Source: Bacteroidales bacterium | Lineage (GTDB): Bacteria > Bacteroidota > Bacteroidia > Bacteroidales > P3 | Direction of reading: 5' to 3' | DNA: 42,794 bases | NCBI GenBank assembly: GCA_900771365.1 | Contig: CAAGNU010000059.1 | Span: 1 to 42,794, forward strand | In this document: piece after piece, positions 32,884 through 41,232 of the stretch | How positions within the stretch are numbered: the first letter of the stretch is position 1 | Layout of the letters: the number at the start of each line of letters is the position of its first letter | Position numbers and translations under genes: made by a program | Notes under the pieces: generated by a model | Seen by the model: only the letters and a program-made list of their open reading frames with translations | What the model was told of the DNA's origin: nothing | The model's database searches: none

Positions 32884-35262
32884 ATGAAAAAGATTGTGAT
32901 ATTGTTATCGATAGTGCTGCTTGCAGGCTGCGTGGCACAGTCTCAGGTGCACGGCATGAAGAAAGTCCAGAAAGATCAAAAAGAGAAAGTCCAACGTACC
33001 GATAAACCCAAGGGCACCGTCCCGACGCGCTATCGCACAGGTCGAGCCACGATGTGGGTGGATTCCGTGATGAAAGATATGACGCTGAAAGACAAGATTG
33101 CGCAGCTTATGGTCATCCGTGTGCCGCTGAACCTCGAAGGCAAGCCCCAGCGCGAGTTTGAACAGGTGATACGCGAGACAGGCGTGGGCGGCGTTTGCTT
33201 CTTTGTGGGCACGGCGCAGAAGACGCTCCCCTTGATCAAACGCTTCCAAGGCATCAGTCGTGTGCCGCTGCTGGTGTGCATCGATGCCGAATGGGGCACG
33301 GGCATGAGGCTCAGCGACTGCTACGCCTTCCCGAAGAACGGCGAGTTCGGTAAGCTGCCGCACGATATGGACACGCTGCTCTACGACATGGGCCGCGAGA
33401 TAGGCCTCCAATGCCGCAACATGGGCATCCACGTCAACTTCGCCCCAGTGGTGGATGTTAACAGCAACCCCGACAACCCCGTCATCGGCGTGCGCTCCTT
33501 CAGCGACGACCCGCAGCGTGTGGCTGAATTGGGAATCCAGTACATGAAAGGCTTGCAGAGTGCCGGCGTGATGGCTGTGGCAAAGCATTTCCCCGGACAC
33601 GGCGACACCAAGACCGACAGCCATTTCGACCTCCCCGTCATCAATCACACCCGCGAATACATGGACACCGTCGATCTCTACCCCTTCAAGCAGCTCATCG
33701 ACGCTGGCGTGGAAGGCGTTATGACCGCCCACCTGCAGGTGAATGCCTACGAAAGCGAGCCCAACCACCCCTCGTCGCTCTCGGCCAACGTCGTCAGCGG
33801 ACTCCTGCGTCAGAAACTCGGCTTCAAAGGCCTCGTCATCACCGACGGCCTCGACATGAAAGGCGTGACCAAATACTATCATGACGGCGACGGCGAGCTT
33901 GCCGCCCTCCTCGCCGGTACCGATATTCTCCTGCTGCCGCCCGACGTGCCTGCCGCCATCAACAAGATATACGAGGCTGCACAGCAGGACGACACCCTCC
34001 GCCAGCTCATCGAGATGCGCTGCCGCCGCGTGCTGCGCTCCAAATACTACCACGGCTGTGCCGACCTCCGCCCCGAGAAGTGGCACGTGCCCACTCGCGA
34101 CGACAGCCTCCGCTGCGACGCCATCGTGCGCTCCCTCAACCTTGCCGTAGAAGGCAGAATCGACAGCATCGTCAACGACGGCATCGCCAAGGGCGCCTAC
34201 CCCGGCTGCCAGGTCCTCGCCATGCAGGACGGACACCTCCTCTTCCGCAAGGCATACGGCCATCAGACCTACGACCCCGCTTCGCCCGAGGTGACGATGA
34301 ACACCGTCTATGACCTCGCCTCCTGCACCAAGGTGATGAGCACCACCCTCGCCATCATGAAGCTCGTCGAAACCGGCAAGGTACATCTCGATGACCCCCT
34401 CAGCCGCTACCTTCCCTACCTCAAGCATACCGACAAGGCCAAGATGACCATCCGCCAGGTCATGAGCCATGTGGCACGCCTCAAGGAGTTCGACGCCTTC
34501 TGGAAAAAGGCGCAGTATGCCGACGACCCCGAGGCCTCCGTGCTCGAACAGATTGCCGCCTCGCCGCTGCTGCCCAAGAGCGAATATGTCTATAGCGACC
34601 TCGGGTTCATCCTCCTCGGCGAACTTGTCCAGCAGGTCTCCGGCCAGCGGCTCGACATCTTCGTCAACCGCCACTTCTACGCCCCCATGGGCCTCTGCCA
34701 CACCTTCTACAACCCCATGGAGCACGGCATCGACAGCCTCGCTATAGCCCCCACCAACAACGACACCTACTACCGCCACAAGATTGTCCAAGGCGTGGTG
34801 CAGGACGAGAACGCCTACGCCATGGGCGGCATCTCCGGCCACGCGGGCCTCTTCAGCACCGCCGACGACCTCGCCCGCATCCTCCAGATGCTCCTCGACG
34901 GCGGCGAGTATGACGGCAAGCGCTACCTCAAGGCCGAGACCATCGAGACCTTCAACACCCGCCACTTCAGCTGCCGCCGCGGCCTCGGCTTCGACAAGCC
35001 CGTCATCTCTGGCACCGGCGGCACCGCTGCCGAAGAGGCCTCGCAGAGCAGTTTCGGCCATACCGGCTACACCGGCACCTTCGTCTGGGTCGATCCCGAA
35101 TACAAGATGACCTTCATCTTCCTCTCCAACCGCACCTTCCCCAACGTCACCCCCAACAAGCTGGCACAGATGAACATCCGCACCAAGGTGCACAGCGAGA
35201 TGTACAAAGCCTGCCGCAAATCCACCAAGAACAACGCCTCCACCGCCACTTTCGGCAATTAG
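32884..35262 (+). CDS. Lipoprotein fusing GH3 beta-N-acetylhexosaminidase and class C beta-lactamase-like domains
   Basis: This 792-residue protein starts with a lipobox signal (MKKIVILLSIVLLAGC). The GH3 NagZ-type domain spans about 55-400, with KHFPGHGDTKTDSH at about 235-248 and the nucleophile Asp in ITDGLDMKGV near 319. The second domain (about 430-780) is a serine hydrolase of the beta-lactamase/PBP4 type, with SCTK (Ser480), YSD (Tyr570) and HTGYTGT (about 726). NagZ enzymes release GlcNAc in cell-wall turnover, and the second domain may be a peptidase or esterase. Such fusions occur in Bacteroidota and usually carry a GH3 C-terminal domain between, which seems missing here. The ATG lies inside a TTGAGAATTATG repeat end. 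Confidence 0.92.
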   Translation: MKKIVILLSIVLLAGCVAQSQVHGMKKVQKDQKEKVQRTDKPKGTVPTRYRTGRATMWVDSVMKDMTLKDKIAQLMVIRVPLNLEGKPQREFEQVIRETGVGGVCFFVGTAQKTLPLIKRFQGISRVPLLVCIDAEWGTGMRLSDCYAFPKNGEFGKLPHDMDTLLYDMGREIGLQCRNMGIHVNFAPVVDVNSNPDNPVIGVRSFSDDPQRVAELGIQYMKGLQSAGVMAVAKHFPGHGDTKTDSHFDLPVINHTREYMDTVDLYPFKQLIDAGVEGVMTAHLQVNAYESEPNHPSSLSANVVSGLLRQKLGFKGLVITDGLDMKGVTKYYHDGDGELAALLAGTDILLLPPDVPAAINKIYEAAQQDDTLRQLIEMRCRRVLRSKYYHGCADLRPEKWHVPTRDDSLRCDAIVRSLNLAVEGRIDSIVNDGIAKGAYPGCQVLAMQDGHLLFRKAYGHQTYDPASPEVTMNTVYDLASCTKVMSTTLAIMKLVETGKVHLDDPLSRYLPYLKHTDKAKMTIRQVMSHVARLKEFDAFWKKAQYADDPEASVLEQIAASPLLPKSEYVYSDLGFILLGELVQQVSGQRLDIFVNRHFYAPMGLCHTFYNPMEHGIDSLAIAPTNNDTYYRHKIVQGVVQDENAYAMGGISGHAGLFSTADDLARILQMLLDGGEYDGKRYLKAETIETFNTRHFSCRRGLGFDKPVISGTGGTAAEEASQSSFGHTGYTGTFVWVDPEYKMTFIFLSNRTFPNVTPNKLAQMNIRTKVHSEMYKACRKSTKNNASTATFGN

Positions 35263-35270
35263 GAGAACGG

Positions 35271-35355
35271 CGAACTGCGAACTGTGAACTGTGACTTGAT
35301 GCTGCCGCAGCCATTTGCTAGGTCACAGATTACAGTTCACAGTTCACAGACTCAC
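35271..35355. repeat. Composite element with family B-like core
   Basis: GCGAACTGCGAACTGTGAAC left arm, core GATGCTGCCGCAGCC and ATTTGCTAGGTCA, right arm of CAGATTA and CAGTTCA 7-mers. It starts 9 bp after the stop codon of the GH3 fusion gene. Confidence 0.85.
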
Positions 35356-35360
35356 ATAAA

Positions 35361-35775
35361 GTCGGTCGTGTGAGGCATCAACGGTTTGTCCGAGGACAAA
35401 AAGTGAGTTGTGTGAGGTGTCAACAGCTTGTCCGAGAGCAAAAAGTTGGTGGTGTGGGTCTACAACAATTTGTCTGAGCACTCAAAATAGGTGTCGGAGG
35501 CCTGCAAAAGTCATTTTTTTGCTCAAAATCGACCTTGATGGCAGAATCTTCCTACTTTTTTTGCTCAAAATCGCTGTCGGAGGCCTTCAAAAGTTACTTT
35601 TTGCACTAAAAATTGACCTTGAGGGCTGAATCTTTCTACTTTTTGTGCTCAGACATGCTGCCGGAGGCCTTCAAAAGTCATTTTTCCGTCTAAAACTTGA
35701 CCTTGATGGCTGAATCTACCTACTTTTTGTGCTCCGACACGCTGTTGTAGGCCTGCAAAAGCCATTTGTCGCACG
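35361..35775. repeat. Degenerate tandem array with period about 42 bp (higher-order 84 bp)
   Basis: Three early units of about 42-44 bp (GTGTGAGG, CAAC, TTGTCCGAG, then CAAAAAGT) are followed by 84-bp units at about 35493, 35576 and 35660, plus a part unit at 35744. Each 84-bp unit begins G(T/C)CGGAGGCC(T/T)GCAAAAGT-like and is itself two 42-bp halves, both ending in a T-run then GCTC. In the minus strand one frame reads a repeated 28-residue pattern (AQKVGRFSHQGQVL, then KMTFEGLRQHV) with stops in the older units. Whether it was ever coding is unclear. Confidence 0.85.
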
Positions 35776-36010
35776 CTGAAAAGGTTTCGCAGCCATGCAC
35801 AAGCCGCTTGCGGTGGCACGTCTCGCCGTTGCAAGGCTTCACGACAACGGCAGCATCAAAAAACACAGTTACCTCGTGCCGCACGGCAATGCCGTTAGCA
35901 CCCGAAGCAATATCGCCGCCCGCAGACGGGACCAAACCTTTCACATCTGGTGTAATAAAAAACGCTTTTGCACGTTATTCTGCAAACTGACAAACAAAGT
36001 TTCAATTAAT
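35776..36010. other. Gap before ATP-grasp gene
   Basis: No gene is supported. A frame open from 35795 continues into the ATP-grasp gene but has no family resemblance before 36011. ACGGC-AAT-GCCGT (about 35882-35894) is a small hairpin. CGCTTTTGCACG near 35963 partly resembles a -7 box but lacks the TA. Confidence 0.4.
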
Positions 36011-36973
36011 ATGAACCCTTTCCTATACCGACTGCTCCTGCCAAGACGCTACAAGCGCTACCTCTCCCTCGCTGAGGGCGACAAGGACAAATGCCACGAA
36101 ACCTTGCGCTACGGCACTTACTACGAGGAGTACGACCGTTTCGACTTTGCCCATAAGAGCCGCGAAGAGCGCGATGAGTACGTCACCGACGCCTATCGCA
36201 ACAAGCTCTGCCGCCGCATCAACGATGCCGCCCAGCAGGCTATCGTCATGGACAAATACCGCACCGCCGACCTCTTCCGCGACTACTACCGCCGCGAGTT
36301 CATCCTCTGCTCCTCCCTCATGGACGAGGAGGTCTTCGTCGGCATGGGCTTGAAGTTCGGTATCCTCGTCGCCAAGCCCGTCGATGCATGTGGCGGCCGT
36401 GGCATACGGATTCTCAAAGAGTCTGACCAGCAAGGCTGGTGCGCACGTTTCGCCGAGCTTATGGCGGACAGCCATCGGTATATCGTGGAAGAGCTCATCG
36501 TGCAAGACCCCTTCATGGCGCGCTGGAACCCCTCGTCCGTCAACACCGTCCGCCTCAACACCATCAACAGCAAGGGCCGCATCGCCTTCCTCTCCGCCAA
36601 TATGCGCTGCGGCTCCCAAGGCGCCTTTGTCGATAACTGCGTGCAAGGCGGCTACTGCGCTAACATTGACCCCGCCACGGGCCTCATCATCACAACCGCT
36701 TCTGGCAACAAGATCGGGCGGCACTACTCCGTGCATCCCAATAGCGGCATTCCCTTCCAAGGTGAGCAGATTCCCCGCTGGGAGGAGCTCTTAGACGCGG
36801 CCGCGCAGATGGCTCGCAGACTCGATAATACGGCATACGTCAGCTGGGACTTCGCCCTCGCTGCCCAAGGATGGACTCTTGTCGAGGCAAACAAAGGCGA
36901 GCTCATCGCCGACCAAGTGAACCTCGGCCACGGCCTCCGCAAGGAGTTGCTGCGTTTGAGTAATGAATTGTGA
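36011..36973 (+). CDS. Sugar-transfer-associated ATP-grasp protein
   Basis: This 320-residue cytoplasmic protein has the ATP-grasp layout: a VAKPVDACGGRGIRIL Gly-rich loop with a Lys, YIVEELIVQDPFMARWNPSSVNTVRL, and YVSWDFALAAQGWTLVEANKGEL with metal ligands. This resembles PF14397 proteins found in capsule and glycan loci. The reaction is probably ligation to a sugar-linked acid or amine, but no substrate can be given. The start at 36011 is chosen by the Met-Asn-Pro opening and the AT-rich leader. The last residues (LSNEL) and TGA fall inside a GAATTGTGA-type repeat arm, so the natural C-terminus may differ. Confidence 0.82.
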   Translation: MNPFLYRLLLPRRYKRYLSLAEGDKDKCHETLRYGTYYEEYDRFDFAHKSREERDEYVTDAYRNKLCRRINDAAQQAIVMDKYRTADLFRDYYRREFILCSSLMDEEVFVGMGLKFGILVAKPVDACGGRGIRILKESDQQGWCARFAELMADSHRYIVEELIVQDPFMARWNPSSVNTVRLNTINSKGRIAFLSANMRCGSQGAFVDNCVQGGYCANIDPATGLIITTASGNKIGRHYSVHPNSGIPFQGEQIPRWEELLDAAAQMARRLDNTAYVSWDFALAAQGWTLVEANKGELIADQVNLGHGLRKELLRLSNEL

Positions 36974-37025
36974 TCTGTGAACTGACAATAGACGGAAACC
37001 GCCCTCAGATCACAGTTCTCAATTT
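36958..37025. repeat. Composite element with family C core between convergent genes
   Basis: GTAATGAATTGTGATCTGTG arm, core TGACAATAGACGGAAACCGCC, right arm CAGATCACAGTTCTCAATT. The core is a shorter version of the one at 37991-38021. The element overlaps the stop of the ATP-grasp gene and reaches almost to the stop of the converging DnaJ-like gene. Confidence 0.85.
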
Positions 37026-37030
37026 ATTCA

Positions 37031-37945
37031 CTACTTCATTTTGCGGGCGGCTTTGATGCGTTCGTAGGCTTCGTTGATGATGCGGAACTGTTCTTCGGCG
37101 TTCTTCTTGACTTCTTCGCCGAGTGTGGCTACTTTGTCGGGATGGTATTTCATGGCGAGGCTGCGATAGGCTTTCTTGACTTCCTCATTGGAGGCGTTGC
37201 GGGTGATGCCGAGGATGCGGTAGGGGTCGCGATAGCTGCCGGAGTAGGTGGTGCTGCGATAGCGGTGTGAGGAGGATGAAGAGCTGCGTTGGGAGTTGGA
37301 GGTGTTGGCGTCTTGGGAGGCTTTTTGATAAGCGTTCTGCGAGGTGTTGCCGGATTGATTTTTATTGGTGTTCTGTCCAGTGTTGCCGGTTTGCTTCTTG
37401 CGGCGCGAGGCTATATGGCGGGTATAGATTGAGAGGTTGTCGGCGGATGTGATGGCGAGTACTCTTGCAAGTTCGTTGAGCAGTTCTCTTTCGGCAGGGT
37501 AGAAGATGAGGTCGGTGGCGGCGAGTTTGTATAGGAAGTCGAAAATCTGGTAGCGGCGGTTGTAGTCGGTCAGTTTCTTGAGGTCTTGGGCAAGGTTGTA
37601 GGTGTTTATGTATATGTTGGGGCTTGAGAGTTTGGCGAAGATGTCGAAGTATCGTTGGGCTTTTTGTGGCGGGTAGTTTTCGCGGAGGTATTTTTTGACG
37701 AGCTCTATCTCGGCTGTGTTTATGCTTCCCTCAGCACGGCACAGGGCGGTGATGAGGCAGAGGGTGATGACATCGCGGTCTTCGTCGGGGTCTTTGTCGC
37801 GGAAATGGCGTTTGGCGACTTGGTTGCTGTCAATGTCGATGACGTAGGATGAGAGGCCGAGCCTTCTGCGCCGCGAGATGAGGTTTGATATGAGGGCGGG
37901 GGCGATGCTGAAGAGGATGCATAGTATGAAGAAGAGTATGTCCAT
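37031..37945 (-). CDS. Membrane-anchored TerB/DnaJ-domain protein (paralogue 1)
   Basis: This 304-residue protein has an N-terminal membrane segment (MDILFFILCILFSIAPALI), a TerB-like helical domain (about 45-170), a Gln/Asn/Ser-rich linker (about 190-230), and a C-terminal J domain from about 238 with the HPD motif (KYHPDKVATLGEE). It should recruit and stimulate DnaK at the membrane, as DjlA does in enterobacteria. The start at 37945 is chosen because longer versions translate repeat DNA. It shares its last 60 or so residues closely with the adjacent gene (38070-38921), and both end in MK followed by TAG. Confidence 0.87.
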   Translation of the reverse strand: MDILFFILCILFSIAPALISNLISRRRRLGLSSYVIDIDSNQVAKRHFRDKDPDEDRDVITLCLITALCRAEGSINTAEIELVKKYLRENYPPQKAQRYFDIFAKLSSPNIYINTYNLAQDLKKLTDYNRRYQIFDFLYKLAATDLIFYPAERELLNELARVLAITSADNLSIYTRHIASRRKKQTGNTGQNTNKNQSGNTSQNAYQKASQDANTSNSQRSSSSSSHRYRSTTYSGSYRDPYRILGITRNASNEEVKKAYRSLAMKYHPDKVATLGEEVKKNAEEQFRIINEAYERIKAARKMK

Positions 37946-37970
37946 TTGTTTTAATTGAGAATTGTTTTTT

Positions 37971-38069
37971 TGTGAACAGTGAACAGTGAACTGACAATAC
38001 AATTTGGCGGCAACCGCCCTCAGATCACAGATCACAGATCACAGGTCACAGGTCACAGGTCACAGTTCA
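37971..38069. repeat. Composite element with family C core
   Basis: GTGAACA units, core TGACAATACAATTTGGCGGC and AACCGCC, and a right arm of three CAGATCA, three CAGGTCA and one CAGTTCA 7-mers. The right arm ends exactly at the stop codon of the minus-strand gene at 38070. The CAGATCA to CAGGTCA switch suggests unit-by-unit copying. Confidence 0.9.
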
Positions 38070-38921
38070 CTACTTCATATTCCTGGCGGCTTTGATGGTT
38101 TCGTAGGCTTCGTTGATTTTGCGGAACTGCTCTTCGGCGTTCTTCTTGACTTCTTCGCCGAGGCCTTCGACTTTGTCGGGGTGATATTTCATGGCGAGGC
38201 GGCGGTAGGCTTTCTTTACCTCATCGTCGGATGCCGAGCTGTCGAGGCCGAGGACTTTGTAGGGGTCGGGCATGTTGTAGGAGGAGCCGCGCGAGCTGTT
38301 CTGGTAGGAGCCTTGTGAGCGGCTGTAGGAGTTGCCGTTGTAGTTGTAGTATCCGGCGCCGTGGCGGGCGCTGATGGAGATGAAGTCGTGCGAGTTGATG
38401 CCGAGGCCTGTGGCGATGGTGCGGAGGATGCTGTTCTCTTCGGCGCTGAGGCTTCCGTCGGCCATGGAGAGGCCGAAGAGGAAGTCGACCATGTGGTAGC
38501 GTGTGGTGTAGTCGGTGTTGACCTTGATCTGCTGGCAGATGTCGCTGGTGTTGAAGGTGGTCTCAGGCTTGACGAGGTCGTGCAGGACGGATAGGTACTG
38601 TTTGCCTTCTTCCTCGCCATAGTTGCGGAGGAGGAATTTTTTTACATAGTCGAGCTCGGAGCGTTTCACCACGCCGTCGGCCTTCATGACGGCGGCGATG
38701 AGGACCATGAGGGCGACGTTCACGTCCTTCTGGGTGCCGGTGTTGCGATAGGGACCGTGGTGAGGCTGGTAGGCGGTGTTGTATTCTCTGGGGTCGAAGG
38801 TGTCGGCGCTAGAGCTTCGATTTTCGATGCTTCGGCCAAGAAGATAGCCGATGAGGGCGCCGAGAGGGCCGCCCCCGATGGCCCATCCAAGGCCTGTGAA
38901 TATCCATTTTGTTAAACCCAT
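38070..38921 (-). CDS. TerB/DnaJ-domain protein, DjlA-like (paralogue 2)
   Basis: This 283-residue protein starts with a Gly-rich hydrophobic segment (about 8-30, GLGWAIGGGPLGALIGYLLG), as in DjlA. A TerB-like domain follows (about 65-175, MVLIAAVMKADGVVKRSELDYV), then a Ser/Tyr/Asn-rich linker, then a J domain from about 220 with the HPD motif in KYHPDKVEGLGEE. It probably acts as a membrane-linked DnaK co-chaperone. It lies upstream of paralogue 1 on the same strand, separated by an element-filled gap of about 125 bp. Confidence 0.9.
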   Translation of the reverse strand: MGLTKWIFTGLGWAIGGGPLGALIGYLLGRSIENRSSSADTFDPREYNTAYQPHHGPYRNTGTQKDVNVALMVLIAAVMKADGVVKRSELDYVKKFLLRNYGEEEGKQYLSVLHDLVKPETTFNTSDICQQIKVNTDYTTRYHMVDFLFGLSMADGSLSAEENSILRTIATGLGINSHDFISISARHGAGYYNYNGNSYSRSQGSYQNSSRGSSYNMPDPYKVLGLDSSASDDEVKKAYRRLAMKYHPDKVEGLGEEVKKNAEEQFRKINEAYETIKAARNMK

Positions 38922-38930
38922 GTAATTGTT

Positions 38931-38995
38931 AGTGAATAGTGAAACGTGAATAGTGAATTGTAAAAAGTGGCTGCCGTCCGATTATCAATTATTCT
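38931..38995. repeat. Composite element (GTGAATA arms, inverted family A core)
   Basis: GTGAATA and GTGAAAC units, core GTGGCTGCCGTCC (complement of family A), right arm ATTATCAATTATTC that overlaps the stop codon of the following minus-strand gene. Confidence 0.8.
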
Positions 38996-40998
38996 TTGAT
39001 TTGTATGGTGATGTTGTAGCCAGGGACGGCATTCTCGTCTTGTGAGGAGGTGATGGAATACTGCGTGGCAGGGAGGCCGAGCTCGTTGAGATGATGGGTA
39101 AGGATGGCGTTGCGACGGCGGTTGCTGGCTGCCATGGTGCTGTCCTGCGTGGGGGAGGAGAGGAGGTCGAAGTTGAGGATGTAGCTCTCGTCACGCTTGG
39201 CGAGGTCGGCAAGCTTATCGATTTGATAGAACTGCTCGGAGGAGAAGTCGTTCTCTTCGGGGTCAAAGGCCATGAAGACCTTGTCGTCGCCCTCACTGCC
39301 CTTGAAGAGGTCGCCGAGAGCGCGGGCGGGAGAAGTTGCCACTTTGACGATGAGGTTGCCGAGGGTCTTCCACACGAGCTTCATGTAGTTGAACTCGGGG
39401 TTGTCGATATTACCCGCGATGGGCACGTCGAGGATGACCTTCTCGTCCTTGTCCTTGAGAATATAGAGGGCGGCCTTGAGGGGGAGGTGCAGTTTGGCAT
39501 CGATATCCTTGCGGCGGTCGCCGATGGTGGGCTTGTAGATGTCGATTTTGTTCTCGCCTTTGAGCTGGCTGTGGTGGATGGTGTTGTAGCTCGTGAAGGA
39601 GAAGACGCCTTCGGTGAAAGGCTGGCCGAAGAAGGCGAGGAGGTAGGGGCTGAGGTCGGTGAGGTGGAGGTCCTTGATGGTGAGGCGGATGTCTTGGCTC
39701 TGTTTCCAGTCGGCGATGGTGCCCTTCCAGTTGAGGATGGCTGCTCCGCCGTGGGGGAGGTTGGCGAAGAGCCGGGCGTTGTTGCTGCCGCTGAGGGTGA
39801 GGTCGTCGGCCTGGAGGCGGATGTTGGTGACGGGGAAGCGGAAAGGCTCGGGGAGGGTGTGGTCGGCGTAGGTGAGGTTGATGTCGCTGAGGGCGAGGTG
39901 GCCGACATGCAGCTGCATGGGCTTCTTAGGCTGTGCGGGAGTGGTGTCGGCTGCTTCGACTGCCGGCTCTGGGGCGGGCTCCTTCTTCTTGAGGAGGCGG
40001 GAGACGGTGTTGGTGCTGTCGGCAAAGAGTTCGTAGCTGGCGTTGAGGCCGCTGAGCTGCACAGAGGCGATGTCGAAGAGGTTCTCGCTCAGCACCAGTT
40101 TGGTCAGATCTACACCGAGGTGTGAGAGCGAAGCTATACTGGAGTTATCCTGGGCGAGCACATTGACTCCGTCGAGGCTTGCCTGGGCGCTGATGGCCAT
40201 GTCGAGGATGTGGCTGAGGTTGCCCTTGGCCTTGGCATCCACTTTGAGGAGACCCTTGATTGCCTCGATGTTCATCGAGGAGGTGAGGTAGGGTAGAATC
40301 TGGTTGAGTGTGAACTTGTCGAGCTTCAGCGTGGCGTCGAAATCGTTGGTCGAGGCGTTGTACTCGGCGTCGGCAGTGAGACTGCCTCCGTCTTCGAGTT
40401 CGAGGGTGATGCCGGCATCTGTGGCATCCTTGCCGCCGATAGAGAAGTCGGGAACGGTTATGTTCAGGTCGTTCACGCCCCAATGGCTGCCTACGCCAAG
40501 GTCGGAATAGTGGGCGCCGCTATGGGCTATGCGGATGTTGTGTAGGTTGACGACCCAGGGCGAGGCTGTGGTGTCCTCGGGCTCCTCTACCTCGGTGGAG
40601 TCTTTCTGGAAATGCTCTATAATTGAGGTGAAGTTGAAGCGTGTGCCTTGCTGGATGACTTGGGCGTCAAGGCCTGCAAGGGTGATGTGGCGCACATCGA
40701 CGGTCTGGCCGAGTAGTTTGCGGAGCACCACGGAGACGTCGAGGGTGTCGAATCCGGCAAACTTCTTCACGCCGTCGTCCTCTTTCACTTCGAGACCTCG
40801 GATGTTGACGTGTCCTGTGAAGAGGTTGAGTCCCACGTGCTCCACAGAGGCCTTGCGGCCGATGAGGTCTTCGGCATGTTTGTTGACATAGCTTTTGGCG
40901 ATACATCCGCCGAAGAGAGAGATGAGAATAAATAATAATAGGATGAAAGCAAGGATGCTTCCAAGTGTTATAAGCGTGATTTTCAGTGGCTTCTTCAT
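38989..40998 (-). CDS. AsmA/DUF748-like envelope protein
   Basis: This 669-residue protein is anchored by an N-terminal membrane segment (about 8-32, ITLITLGSILAFILLLFILI). The body is made of beta-rich repeats typical of AsmA/TamB-like proteins (VEHVGLNLFTGHVNIRGLEV near 49-68, repeated LxxDLTKLVLSE-type strands) with a Pro-rich loop near 330-350. Around residues 590-660 it has an OmpA-like stretch (RDESYILNFDLLSSP, then AASNRRRNAILTHHL), as in DUF748 proteins. This group is thought to help move or order lipids between membranes. That role is inferred. It has its own promoter and a leader of about 20 nt. Confidence 0.85.
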   Translation of the reverse strand: MKKPLKITLITLGSILAFILLLFILISLFGGCIAKSYVNKHAEDLIGRKASVEHVGLNLFTGHVNIRGLEVKEDDGVKKFAGFDTLDVSVVLRKLLGQTVDVRHITLAGLDAQVIQQGTRFNFTSIIEHFQKDSTEVEEPEDTTASPWVVNLHNIRIAHSGAHYSDLGVGSHWGVNDLNITVPDFSIGGKDATDAGITLELEDGGSLTADAEYNASTNDFDATLKLDKFTLNQILPYLTSSMNIEAIKGLLKVDAKAKGNLSHILDMAISAQASLDGVNVLAQDNSSIASLSHLGVDLTKLVLSENLFDIASVQLSGLNASYELFADSTNTVSRLLKKKEPAPEPAVEAADTTPAQPKKPMQLHVGHLALSDINLTYADHTLPEPFRFPVTNIRLQADDLTLSGSNNARLFANLPHGGAAILNWKGTIADWKQSQDIRLTIKDLHLTDLSPYLLAFFGQPFTEGVFSFTSYNTIHHSQLKGENKIDIYKPTIGDRRKDIDAKLHLPLKAALYILKDKDEKVILDVPIAGNIDNPEFNYMKLVWKTLGNLIVKVATSPARALGDLFKGSEGDDKVFMAFDPEENDFSSEQFYQIDKLADLAKRDESYILNFDLLSSPTQDSTMAASNRRRNAILTHHLNELGLPATQYSITSSQDENAVPGYNITIQIKE

Positions 40999-41023
40999 GT
41001 TCTGTGAGAATGCTTTTATTTTG

Positions 41024-41031
41024 CAAAGATA
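41024..41031 (-). promoter_or_regulatory. -7 box of the AsmA-like gene promoter
   Basis: TATCTTTG on the minus strand, 26 bp before the start codon, in the context CTCTATCTTTGCAAAA. It is divergent from the box at 41074. Confidence 0.72.
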
Positions 41032-41073
41032 GAGTTTTTTTTTGGATTTTCTTATTATATGGATTTTTTTTAG

Positions 41074-41081
41074 TAACTTTG
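41074..41081 (+). promoter_or_regulatory. -7 box of the ECF-S-like gene promoter
   Basis: TAACTTTG matches TAnnTTTG and predicts a leader of about 145 nt. That leader contains a small hairpin TACCT/AGGTA (about 41139-41155) but no riboswitch class that I recognise. Confidence 0.65.
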
Positions 41082-41232
41082 CATTTGTTTATAGTCTGCT
41101 ATCGAAGACGGGAGGGATAATTCGGATGTTCGCTACCTTACTGATAGGTAATATCTTGCGTTGTCTCTACACTTGATGATGGGCTGTTGAAAAAATATTG
41201 AATTATAAATGCAAGAATAAAAACATCATAAT

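Noticed and set aside
32905..35193. Open frame of 762 codons opposite the GH3 fusion gene
   Set aside because: It is a shadow of a clear two-domain enzyme, with Val/Ala/Glu/His-rich composition and no recognisable domain.
35361..35775. CRISPR array
   Set aside because: The repeats are contiguous and degenerate with no unique spacers of constant length between identical repeats, and no cas gene is near.
35795..36010. N-terminal extension of the ATP-grasp protein
   Set aside because: It has no similarity to the family and crosses the AT-rich leader. The Met at 36011 gives a normal N-terminus.
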